Assembly: GCA_905236925.1 (NCBI GenBank)
Contig: CAJOQS010000222.1
Span: forward strand, 1 to 17,635
DNA length: 17,635 nucleotides
Origin: an uncultured Lachnospiraceae bacterium
GTDB taxonomy: Bacteria > Bacillota > Clostridia > Lachnospirales > Lachnospiraceae
Reading direction: 5' to 3'
A program made the translations under genes and the position numbers. The notes below the pieces were generated by a model. The model ran no database searches, was not told the origin of the DNA, and was given only the letters and a program-made list of their open reading frames with translations. This document shows positions 1 to 6,208 of this stretch, piece by piece. Position 1 is the stretch's first letter. Each line of letters starts with the position of its first letter.

Positions 1-1329
1 CTAGTTGGCGCATTTACGCCGGGTTCCGCTGAGGCAGCCTCTGTCAAGCTCAGCAAGAAGAAAATGACCATGTATGTTTACGATCTGAGTAAACTGACGC
101 TTAACAATGCCACCGGCACCGTTAAATGGAAAAGTTCAAAGACTTCAGTTGCGACTGTCGAGAACGGCATTGTTACCGCCAAGAAAGCCGGCAAAGCTAC
201 AATTACAGCAACGTACAAGGGCAAGAAGTACAAGTGCAAGGTAACGGTCAAGAAAGCCAAGGCTTTTGAAACTGCCGCCTCCGCTGTCAAGAACATGAAG
301 ATCGGTTTCAATATCGGCAACTACTTTGATGCTTCAAACGAGACCTGGTACGGCAAGAATCCCGAAGAGTTCATGACCGGCTGGGGTAATCCCGTTATTG
401 ACGAAAACTTCATCGTCAAGCTTAAAGAATACGGTTTCGGAGCTGTCAGGGTCCCCATTACATGGGTTTATCATTTTGACGATGAAGGCAACATCGATCC
501 CGCCTGGATGGCAAAGGTAAAGGAAGTTGTAAACTGGGTTCTCGCGAACGACATGTACTGTATCATCAACGTTCATCATGATACAGGTTCTACCGGCGAG
601 AATATGGCAAGATGGCTTTTTGCCTCCTCCAAGAATTTCGGTGAGCAGAACGGAATGTTCAGGGTTCTGTGGCAGAACATCGCAAAGGAATTCAAAGATT
701 ACCCTCAGACGCTTATCTTTGAGGGTTTCAACGAGATGATCAGTGAAGATAACAACTGGGGCGAGGCAAGCGATGACGCGAAACAGGCTATCAACGATTA
801 CAATCAGGTCTTTGTTAACGCAGTCCGTTCAACCAGCGGCAACAATCTTAACAGAAACCTGATCTGCACGACCTATGGCGGCCAGATTTGGGAAAGCTGT
901 ATTTATTATTACTCTGCACCCGAAGATATAGTCAAGGATCACCTGATCGGTGAAGTTCACTACTATCAGCCCTATGACTGGACCATGGAAGATAACAACA
1001 GCCCCTATGGTGAATGGGTTGAAGAAATAGTTGACGGAGATATAGCTTATGTGGCTGAAGCCTTTGAGACCCGCGGTCCGAGCAGAACTCCTCTTCCCTT
1101 GATCATCGGTGAGTTCGGCTCCAGAGACAAGAACAACAATACTAAGGACAGGATCAAGTGGCATACCAGAGTCATCAGCGACGCAAAGGCACACGGGATA
1201 ACCTGCTTTATCTGGGATAACGGTAACTGTGATGATCGAAGCACCGCGATCAACGGTTATCTCTCCAGGTCTGGCGGCGGTGATATTTACGGTGATATCA
1301 TCAAGGCCTGCGTAGAGGCAGCAGAATAA
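1..1329 (+). CDS. Secreted GH5 endoglucanase with N-terminal BIG2 domain, 5' end missing
   Basis: The frame is open from base 1, so the start lies upstream; an ATG at 64 is internal. The first residues (LVGAFTPGSAEAAS) look like the end of a signal peptide with an Ala-x-Ala cleavage site, so the product is probably exported. Residues about 15-82 (first visible codon = 1) match a bacterial Ig-like BIG2 domain (VKWKSSKTSVATVENG, then VTAKKAGKATITATY). Residues about 95-435 are a glycoside hydrolase family 5 barrel: GFNIGNYFDA at the start, paired His192-His193, the acid/base Glu245 in GFNEM, His320-Tyr321 on the following strand, the nucleophile Glu371 in IIGEFGS, and Trp405. The GNxxDA and WGNP motifs resemble subfamily GH5_4, which cleaves beta-1,4-glucans and xyloglucan; that subfamily call is inference. 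All visible catalytic residues are intact. It is convergent with the DUF6273 gene and followed by a hairpin terminator. Confidence 0.92.
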   Translation, partial: LVGAFTPGSAEAASVKLSKKKMTMYVYDLSKLTLNNATGTVKWKSSKTSVATVENGIVTAKKAGKATITATYKGKKYKCKVTVKKAKAFETAASAVKNMKIGFNIGNYFDASNETWYGKNPEEFMTGWGNPVIDENFIVKLKEYGFGAVRVPITWVYHFDDEGNIDPAWMAKVKEVVNWVLANDMYCIINVHHDTGSTGENMARWLFASSKNFGEQNGMFRVLWQNIAKEFKDYPQTLIFEGFNEMISEDNNWGEASDDAKQAINDYNQVFVNAVRSTSGNNLNRNLICTTYGGQIWESCIYYYSAPEDIVKDHLIGEVHYYQPYDWTMEDNNSPYGEWVEEIVDGDIAYVAEAFETRGPSRTPLPLIIGEFGSRDKNNNTKDRIKWHTRVISDAKAHGITCFIWDNGNCDDRSTAINGYLSRSGGGDIYGDIIKACVEAAE

Positions 1330-1337
1330 AGTTTATT

Positions 1338-1382
1338 AAGCGCATGCTAGTCACAAAAAAACTTTTTGACTAGCATGCGCTT
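1338..1382. terminator. Bidirectional intrinsic terminator between convergent genes
   Basis: A perfect 16-bp inverted repeat (1338-1353 with 1367-1382) encloses a 13-base A/T-rich loop. It starts 8 bases after the GH5 stop and ends 42 bases before the stop of the minus-strand DUF6273 gene. The plus-strand side is followed by TTTCTTTA; the minus-strand side by an A/T-rich tract with few consecutive T, so termination is probably better for the GH5 transcript. Confidence 0.85.
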
Positions 1383-1424
1383 TCTTTATACAACTGAGCG
1401 TGAAAAAGTAATATGGTCCTTCTT

Positions 1425-2510
1425 TTATCTCGGTATATTGATCACGATAGCGGGGCGAACTGCAGTATCAGTAACAAAGCAACCGTATCCGGAATACTCA
1501 AGATATCCTTCCGCTTCTACTGCTGCCGCCAAATGTGTTCTCTCGCCGGGCGACCGTAGCCAGTAATGCAAGCAACTATTCTCTTTTGCTTCAGTCTGAT
1601 ACTTTGCTTTTGTACTGGTTGGAACGCCCTGAGCTATGGCATATGGTGTGGGTGCGCATCTGCGATTCAGAAGAAGGCTCTTCTCTCCCTTTTGATATAT
1701 ATGTGCGTAATCGCTGCTTTCACTATAAAAACCATAAAGGGGATTCATCATATCTTCCATTGATAACAAGAATACCTTATCCTGAGTATCGTTACCACCC
1801 GGAGTACCATATCTGAAATTGTCTTTTGTCTCGACAGTTGTTGTCAGTATCAACTCTTTATCGCTATCACTAAATGCTGTATTATAAAATTCGCCATTCA
1901 GCCATTCTCTGACTGAACAGGTTTCCCAGGTAACGGGCTCCATTACCTCATTGTAAGGCATGCAATCAAGAGCATATCTGCTCACAACAAACAGCGAGGT
2001 TCTGTTATTTGAAAGCACCAGCCACTCAATGGGTTCTTTTCCGTTCTTCAGGTTATTGTCCTGCTCATATTCACCGAACACGATATAGTCTCCGGTCTTG
2101 GCATTGGCGAAGTCCTTGGTCTTATCTTCTATCTCTATCGTCTGTGCCTCGCTAAATGCTCCCTTGACCTTCTTACCTTCGTTATTGGCGTATGCCTTGA
2201 CCTTGATGGTATAGGTGCTTGGCGAAAGTTTTTTGATAATATAGCTTCTTTCTTCTGTTCCGTCCTTTTTCAATGTCTTTAACTTCTTAAAGGACTTGTC
2301 ACTTGCGGCCTTCATGTAAATGTAATATCCGGAAGCGTTCTCTGTCTTGGAAATGGTTACCGTTACAGATGAACCCTTTGCTGAAAGTGCGACGACAGGT
2401 TTGGCAGGTTTGGTTGCTGCCTTTGCTCCTTCTGTCGGTGCCAGAAGAACCGTGCCTGCAAGCATTACCAGGCACATCAGTGCTGCGATCATGGTTTTGT
2501 ACTTCTTCAT
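1425..2510 (-). CDS. Secreted FN3 plus DUF6273 domain protein
   Basis: A 361-residue protein with a clear Sec signal peptide: MKKYK, a hydrophobic stretch to about residue 24, and a likely cut near AKAA at about residue 32. Residues about 36-125 form a fibronectin type III-like domain (SGYYIYMKAASDKSF, then YTIKVKAYAN). Residues about 138-361 match DUF6273: GDYIVFGEYEQD, PIEWLVL, SVREWLNGEFYNTAFS, and a C-terminal YWLRSPG and AVRPAIVINI. DUF6273 is common in secreted proteins of gut Clostridia and its function is unknown. There is no LPXTG motif or membrane anchor, so the protein is probably released or wall-bound by its domains. The start is supported by AGGAG at 2519-2523, eight bases before the ATG. 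It faces the GH5 gene across a shared terminator, which hints at, but does not prove, a role at the cell surface in polysaccharide use. Upstream lie a structured leader and a tandem repeat. Confidence 0.88.
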   Translation of the reverse strand: MKKYKTMIAALMCLVMLAGTVLLAPTEGAKAATKPAKPVVALSAKGSSVTVTISKTENASGYYIYMKAASDKSFKKLKTLKKDGTEERSYIIKKLSPSTYTIKVKAYANNEGKKVKGAFSEAQTIEIEDKTKDFANAKTGDYIVFGEYEQDNNLKNGKEPIEWLVLSNNRTSLFVVSRYALDCMPYNEVMEPVTWETCSVREWLNGEFYNTAFSDSDKELILTTTVETKDNFRYGTPGGNDTQDKVFLLSMEDMMNPLYGFYSESSDYAHIYQKGEKSLLLNRRCAPTPYAIAQGVPTSTKAKYQTEAKENSCLHYWLRSPGERTHLAAAVEAEGYLEYSGYGCFVTDTAVRPAIVINIPR

Positions 2511-2536
2511 TTTGTAAACTCCTCTCGTTTGATTGT

Positions 2537-2598
2537 AAAAAAATAAAAAACAGACCTATTGGCGGGTTATGACCGATCCGTCAAAAAGTCTGGTTTTT
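2537..2598 (-). terminator. Terminator-like structured element in the leader of the DUF6273 gene
   Basis: Read on the minus strand, an arm AAAAACCAGAC (2598-2588) pairs with GTCTGTTTTTT (2555-2545) with one mismatch, and the 3' arm runs into ATTTTTTT. The 32-base interior can fold into a smaller stem (GACGG with CCGCC, one mismatch, and GGT with ACC). The element ends 26 bases before the ATG of the DUF6273 gene. It could be an attenuator for that gene or the distal terminator of the Rpn gene upstream. The stem is A/U-rich and the loop long, so confidence is moderate. Confidence 0.4.
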
Positions 2599-2647
2599 CC
2601 GTATTGTGTTGATAATATAAAGATCCGGTAAAAGAGCCTGCTTCACC

Positions 2648-2701
2648 CGTGTCGTGTCGTGTCGTGTCGTGTCGTGTCGTGTCGTGTCGTGTCGTGTCGT
2701 G
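2648..2701. repeat. Pentanucleotide tandem repeat (GTCGT), about 10.8 copies
   Basis: Ten perfect GTCGT units fill 2651-2700, with a partial unit (CGT) before and one G after. It lies in the 244-base gap between the DUF6273 gene start (2510) and the Rpn gene stop (2755). Read on the minus strand it sits about 140-190 bases upstream of the DUF6273 start codon, just beyond a possible -10 site (TATATT, 2619-2614) that lacks a convincing -35. Perfect short repeats of this length are prone to slipped-strand copy-number change. Confidence 0.95.
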
Positions 2702-2754
2702 AAAAATTATTTTGATTCGTCATGATAAAGTCAAGGCTTTTGCATTATTCTTTA

Positions 2755-3625
2755 TTATTCCATATCTGTCGAGTTCAGAATCTCAGAAATCGTTGCCTCG
2801 TCCTCTCCGAGTTCATCAGCAATTTCTTTGATCGAACGGCCTCTATCACGCATACGACGTGAAATCTTAAGGAGTCCTTCTCTAAGTCCTTCTTTCTTGA
2901 TAGTTGCCACAAACTTCGCTTCATCGAATTCGGTAAGTATCACGTCGATCACCTCCGCTCTGTGCTTTTCAAGGAATTCTGTCAGAATTCCGTCTCGAAT
3001 GCAGGATTGCACCGCTTCATCGGTTGCCAGGAGCGCTTCTTCCTTTGTTTTACAGTCCCTGCGATTTCTCTTTATCCTGTTTACAAGTTCCGTATACTCT
3101 GCAAGGGGCCTACTAGCCTTAAGTAAACCTGCATTCTCCGGTTTGTTCAGGTTATAAACCGTACCCGTCCACTCGTAATCTCCGCTCTTATCCACAACAG
3201 TAAAAGAATCTGACAGTTTCAGGTCATCCACTGCCGGACGATCTTCATCTCCGTTATAGAAGATAATGAATTTCGGAGTGGGGGATCTTTACAAGTGTCC
3301 TTCCATAAATACTGTCATCAATAGAAGCAAAAAACTTGTCATAGAGTCTGCCATAATAGATCAGACCGCGGACAGGCATATTCGGGTTAAATGTACTCTG
3401 CTGCTCCCATAAGGGCATATGATCATCGATAATGAAAGACACATCGTTCTTCATACCGATGTAGATCGTATCTTCGAGAGTATTGATCTCGATATCGTCA
3501 TCTTTTGTATAATCTGTCCCGTTCAAAGCATTGTAAAGTGAAAGAACGTTGGCCTTCTGAGATTCTTTGCCAAACAGCAACTTAAAAAGTCGATCCTTAT
3601 ACTCTCTGTTAATGTTAAACTGCAT
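2755..3625 (-). pseudogene. Rpn/PD-(D/E)XK nuclease family gene, frameshifted
   Basis: Two minus-strand pieces form one protein of about 290 residues. The N-terminal piece (3625 to about 3285) reads MQFNINREYKDRLFKLLFG, then KNDVSF and WEQQSTFNPNMPVRGLIYYG; Asp61, Glu74 and Gln76 fit the PD-(D/E)XK nuclease motif of Rpn (recombination-promoting nuclease/putative transposase) proteins. The frame then breaks at five C on the minus strand (plus-strand GGGGG, 3280-3284). With four C it continues as IPTPKFIIFYNGDEDRPAVDD straight into LKLSDSFTVVD. As given, the first frame stops at 3254. The C-terminal piece ends in a helix-turn-helix-like tail (IKEIADELGEDEATISEIL). 871 bases is 290 codons plus one, consistent with a single insertion. 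ATG 3625 has GTGAGG (3636-3631) five bases upstream; a GTG at 3637 is an alternative. Recent loss, phase variation or a sequencing error would all look like this. Confidence 0.85.
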
Positions 3626-3725
3626 TAATAACCTCACTGATTATAGCATAGTAATGGAATTTTGAAAAGAAAAAGGGTATCGAATTATTGTCAGAAAAAG
3701 CAGATTGTTTTAGATCTGTATATTA

Positions 3726-3754
3726 TTTATATCATTAGTTGTTTTAATTGTCAA
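3726..3754 (-). promoter_or_regulatory. Sigma-A-type promoter of the Rpn gene
   Basis: Minus-strand TTGACA (3754-3749), a 17-base spacer, then TATAAA (3731-3726). Transcription would start near 3719, about 94 bases before the ATG. A second candidate, the extended -10 TGCTATAAT (3648-3640), lies closer but would start transcription inside the ribosome binding site, so it is less likely. Confidence 0.7.
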
Positions 3755-3779
3755 GAAAGAATATGCAATAGTCCCAACG

Positions 3780-3820
3780 CAAGAAAAAGAGGCTGATGCA
3801 CCAAGTGCGTCAGCCTCTTT
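3780..3820 (-). terminator. Intrinsic terminator downstream of rplS
   Basis: On the minus strand, AAAGAGGCTGA (3820-3810) pairs perfectly with TCAGCCTCTTT (3796-3786); the stem is extended inward by GCAC/GTGC after one mismatch. It is followed by TTTTTCTT (3790-3783). It begins 27 bases after the rplS stop codon. Confidence 0.9.
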
Positions 3821-3847
3821 AATGTAGACACTTTAATTATACGCAGA

Positions 3848-4195
3848 TCAGCGGATAACTTCCTTAACCCTTGCAGCCTTACCTGTTCTCTGGCGGAGGT
3901 AGTTAAGCTTTGCACGTCTAACCTTACCATGTCTGATAACCTCAACCTTAGCAACAACGGGTGAATGTAAAGGCCAGGTCTTCTCAACGCCTACACCGTC
4001 GGAAATCTTTCTGACGGTAAATGTCTCTCTGGCACCGCCGTTCTGTCTCTTGGTAACGATACCCTCGAATACCTGCTGTCTCTCGCGGTTGCCTTCCTTA
4101 ACGAGTGAAGAAACCCTGACGGTATCTCCTACGTTAAACTCGGGTACGCTCTCTTTAAGCTGAGCGTTTTCAATGTTTTTAATGATGTCGTTCAT
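3848..4195 (-). CDS. rplS: Large ribosomal subunit protein L19
   Basis: 115 residues, the normal length for L19. Recognisable stretches are FNVGDTVRVSSLVKEG near the start, RQQVFEGIVTKRQNGG in the middle, and KVRRAKLNYLRQRTGKAARVKE at the end. L19 lies at the 30S-50S interface. AGGAGG (4206-4201) sits five bases before the ATG. In most Firmicutes rplS follows trmD directly; here an ABC-F gene separates them, and rplS has its own promoter and a probable autoregulatory leader, with a strong terminator behind it. Confidence 0.97.
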   Translation of the reverse strand: MNDIIKNIENAQLKESVPEFNVGDTVRVSSLVKEGNRERQQVFEGIVTKRQNGGARETFTVRKISDGVGVEKTWPLHSPVVAKVEVIRHGKVRRAKLNYLRQRTGKAARVKEVIR

Positions 4196-4206
4196 TTGAA
4201 CCTCCT

Positions 4207-4282
4207 AATATTATGCTGTTCTTACTACCTCGCGTTACCCGTTGTATGTCTGCTTGGTACAGCGGAACAACATTACTCACGG
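4207..4282 (-). promoter_or_regulatory. Probable L19 leader RNA (rplS 5' UTR)
   Basis: From the predicted transcription start near 4282 to the ribosome binding site, the minus-strand RNA has a nine-pair closing stem (AUGUUGUUC, 4273-4265, with GAACAGCAU, 4221-4213, one G-U pair) around a G/C-richer interior with short GUACC/GGUA-type pairings. Its position and size match the L19 leader described in low-GC Firmicutes, where L19 is thought to control its own synthesis. The consensus match was not computed. Confidence 0.5.
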
Positions 4283-4288
4283 AGTGAT

Positions 4289-4317
4289 ATTATAACTCAC
4301 AGAAGTATAAAATGCAA
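4289..4317 (-). promoter_or_regulatory. rplS promoter
   Basis: Minus-strand perfect -10 TATAAT (4294-4289), a 17-base spacer and a weak -35 TTGCAT (4317-4312). The -35 lies 8 bases beyond the ABC-F stop codon. No terminator lies between the two genes, so read-through from ABC-F is also likely. Confidence 0.6.
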
Positions 4318-4325
4318 GAAGTTTT

Positions 4326-5921
4326 TTATAATAAAACCGTTTGTGTAGAAATACTTTTCCGGAAGCGCTCGTCATGTTCCACCAGGAGCATAGTGGGCCC
4401 AAAGTCAAGGATCATTTTCTCTATCTGCATGCGTGAGAAAACATCGATGTAGTTCAGCGGTTCATCCCATATGTACAGATGCGCGGGTGTGAGCAGGCTC
4501 GCGGCGATCAGAACTTTTTTCTTCTGACCCTCGGAGAATTCCTCCATGTTCTTTGCAAACTGCGCGCGTCCAAAGTCAAGCTGCCTGAGGATTGCAAGAA
4601 ATATACTGTAATCGAGAGCATGCCTTTCGCAGAAGGTCTGAAGAGAACCGGTCAGGAAAGAGGTATCCTGATTGATGTAGGATACGACAAGGCCTGAGGA
4701 GACATCGAGGTTGCCGCTGACTAGAAGACCCGAGCTGAAATTCTGCTTTGCTGATGCTTCCCCGTTACCTTGAACACCCCGGGAATCGTCAGTAATTAGC
4801 GTGTTCATGCCCCCTACCGCAAGCTTCTGCAATATAGCCTTTATAATACTCGACTTGCCGCATCCGTTCGCGCCGGAAAGAAAGACCCTGTCGCCGCGCT
4901 TTATCTGAAATCTCAGACCGGAGAATAAATCACGCTCCGCGCCTTCATATTTCAGGCCCAGATCTCTTGCCTCAACAAGTACCTCCTTGTGGTATCGCAT
5001 CGGCATGAGCTTAAGGTCCGCCACTTCCTCAATATCCTGCAGCAGCCCTTCCTTCTCTTCTATTTCACGATCTATCCTCTTTTCGAAGGATTTGACCCTT
5101 GACTGCATCTTCTTGGTCTTCGCGCCGATATAGGCACGGGTGTCCATGAACCGGTCATGCTCCTTCATCGGGTCAAAACCTATCTTCGAGCCCTCGTTCT
5201 TGTCTGCCCACCTTCCGGCCCTGTCCGCTGCGACTTTAAGTTTTCCTATCTCCTTAAGGTGCTTTTCGTTCTCTGCCTTTGCGAAGGCATCGCTGCGCTC
5301 CTTATTTTCCCACCATGTCGAGAAATTGCCTGTCTGAACCTCAACGGTCTTACGGTTAAGGACAAGAACATGGTCGCAGACCGCGTCTAGCAGGTCGCGG
5401 TCATGTGAAACAAGTATAAACCCCTTCTTGGAATTCAAATACTCTTTTACAGTCTTCCGCGCCTCACTGTCAAGATGGTTGGTCGGCTCATCTATCAGCA
5501 GGAATTCGTTCTCTCCCGCAAACAGGACCGCAAGCATCATCTGTGTTCTCTCACCGTTGCTCAGGGTTCCGAAGGGCCTGTACAGCAGTTCCGCGTCAAG
5601 TCCTATCTGATTTATCTGCATCAGTATCTGCCATGACTCCGCACCGGGCTTCCATTCCCCGGCCAGCTCATCCGCAGTTTTATTCATCTGCTCCCCGGAG
5701 ACCTCGTAGGGAAAATAGTCAAAACTTGTTCCGGCAGAAATACTGCCTCTGTATTCATATTTTCCAAGAAACAGATTCAGCAGGGTTGTCTTTCCCTTTC
5801 CGTTTCTTCCGATCATTCCGAGCTTCCAGTCGGTATCGATATTAAAGCTTACATCCTCCAGTACGTTGTCCGCACTTCCGTCATAGGAAAATGTAAGGCC
5901 GCTCACTCTAATCTGTGCCAT
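4326..5921 (-). CDS. ABC-F ATPase, Lsa-like antibiotic ribosome-protection protein
   Basis: 531 residues with two ABC domains and no membrane segments, the ABC-F layout. NBD1: Walker A GRNGKGKTT (38-46), signature LSNGERTQ (120-127), Walker B LLIDEPTNHLD (141-151), switch His173. A charged linker of about 110 residues follows. NBD2: Walker A GANGCGKSS (350-358), signature FSEGQKKK (462-469), Walker B IWDEPLNYID (484-493), switch His516. The EPLNYID motif and the opening FSYDG...DWKLGMIGRNGKGKTTLL resemble Lsa(A)-type proteins, which displace lincosamides, streptogramin A and pleuromutilins from the 50S subunit; the actual spectrum is unknown. Both catalytic Glu residues are present. NBD2 carries an extra Gly/Ser-rich stretch (about residues 370-410). 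The start chosen, ATG 5921, has GGAG (5936-5933) 11 bases upstream; a GTG at 5942 in frame lacks an SD. The leader suggests antibiotic-induced attenuation. Confidence 0.9.
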   Translation of the reverse strand: MAQIRVSGLTFSYDGSADNVLEDVSFNIDTDWKLGMIGRNGKGKTTLLNLFLGKYEYRGSISAGTSFDYFPYEVSGEQMNKTADELAGEWKPGAESWQILMQINQIGLDAELLYRPFGTLSNGERTQMMLAVLFAGENEFLLIDEPTNHLDSEARKTVKEYLNSKKGFILVSHDRDLLDAVCDHVLVLNRKTVEVQTGNFSTWWENKERSDAFAKAENEKHLKEIGKLKVAADRAGRWADKNEGSKIGFDPMKEHDRFMDTRAYIGAKTKKMQSRVKSFEKRIDREIEEKEGLLQDIEEVADLKLMPMRYHKEVLVEARDLGLKYEGAERDLFSGLRFQIKRGDRVFLSGANGCGKSSIIKAILQKLAVGGMNTLITDDSRGVQGNGEASAKQNFSSGLLVSGNLDVSSGLVVSYINQDTSFLTGSLQTFCERHALDYSIFLAILRQLDFGRAQFAKNMEEFSEGQKKKVLIAASLLTPAHLYIWDEPLNYIDVFSRMQIEKMILDFGPTMLLVEHDERFRKSISTQTVLL

Positions 5922-5952
5922 ATATACATCAACTCCATTCACTCATACCCGT

Positions 5953-5990
5953 AAAAAAGGACCTGCTTGCATGACAAAAGCAGATCCTTT
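5953..5990 (-). terminator. Leader terminator (attenuator) before the ABC-F gene
   Basis: Minus-strand AAAGGATCTGCTT (5990-5978) pairs with AAGCAGGTCCTTT (5968-5956), 13 pairs with one G-U, a 9-base loop, then an uninterrupted T6 (5958-5953). It sits 16 bases before the ABC-F ribosome binding site, so unless it is disrupted it should stop transcription before the gene. Confidence 0.85.
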
Positions 5991-6173
5991 GATCAGACGA
6001 AACCTCAATATGCAGAAAACCGCCGTGGGTCAGCAATACGGGCTCCTTATGATCCTTCGATCCGCATTCGGCATACACAAACAAGACCCTACAGGGCCAT
6101 TCACTGTCTGCAATTACCTGAAGCTTATCGAATAATCATGGGACCACTCACACCTTTCGGCGCCTTTCTGTTT
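5991..6173 (-). promoter_or_regulatory. ABC-F leader region with candidate small upstream ORFs
   Basis: About 180 transcribed bases lie between the predicted start (near 6173) and the leader terminator. Minus-strand candidate upstream ORFs are MIIR (6139-6125), MAL (6100-6089) and a 14-residue one beginning MPNADRRIIR (6074-6030). None has a strong SD at ideal spacing, so none is called as a gene. A second copy of AAGGATC (6057-6051), inside the 14-residue ORF, could pair with GGTCCTT (5963-5957) of the terminator and act as an antiterminator. Leaders with short ORFs and terminators are known before other ABC-F genes such as vmlR and lmo0919; function here is inferred. Confidence 0.5.
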
Positions 6174-6179
6174 TTTTAT

Positions 6180-6208
6180 ATTCTATCACACTTTATAGCG
6201 CGGGTCAA
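6180..6208 (-). promoter_or_regulatory. Promoter of the ABC-F gene
   Basis: Minus-strand TTGACC (6208-6203), a 17-base spacer and TAGAAT (6185-6180): five of six matches to consensus in each box. The -35 overlaps the stop codon of the trmD-hydrolase gene. Confidence 0.8.

Noticed and set aside
1366..1566. 66-residue plus-strand ORF after the GH5 gene
   Set aside because: It begins inside the terminator hairpin and is antisense to the end of the DUF6273 gene.
2648..2701. CRISPR-like array
   Set aside because: The unit is 5 bases with no spacers; it is a simple tandem repeat.
2755..3231. Separate small gene for the C-terminal Rpn piece starting at GTG 3231
   Set aside because: No SD precedes that GTG and the sequence continues naturally upstream in frame to the frameshift; it is half of one gene.
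6125..6139. MIIR leader peptide as a called gene
   Set aside because: The nearest purine-rich stretch is about 13 bases away and other tiny ORFs compete; kept only as a candidate within the leader.
5940..6204. Mobile-element ends around the ABC-F gene
   Set aside because: I looked for terminal inverted repeats, target duplications or transposase remains on both sides and saw none; the repeats found are explained by the attenuator.
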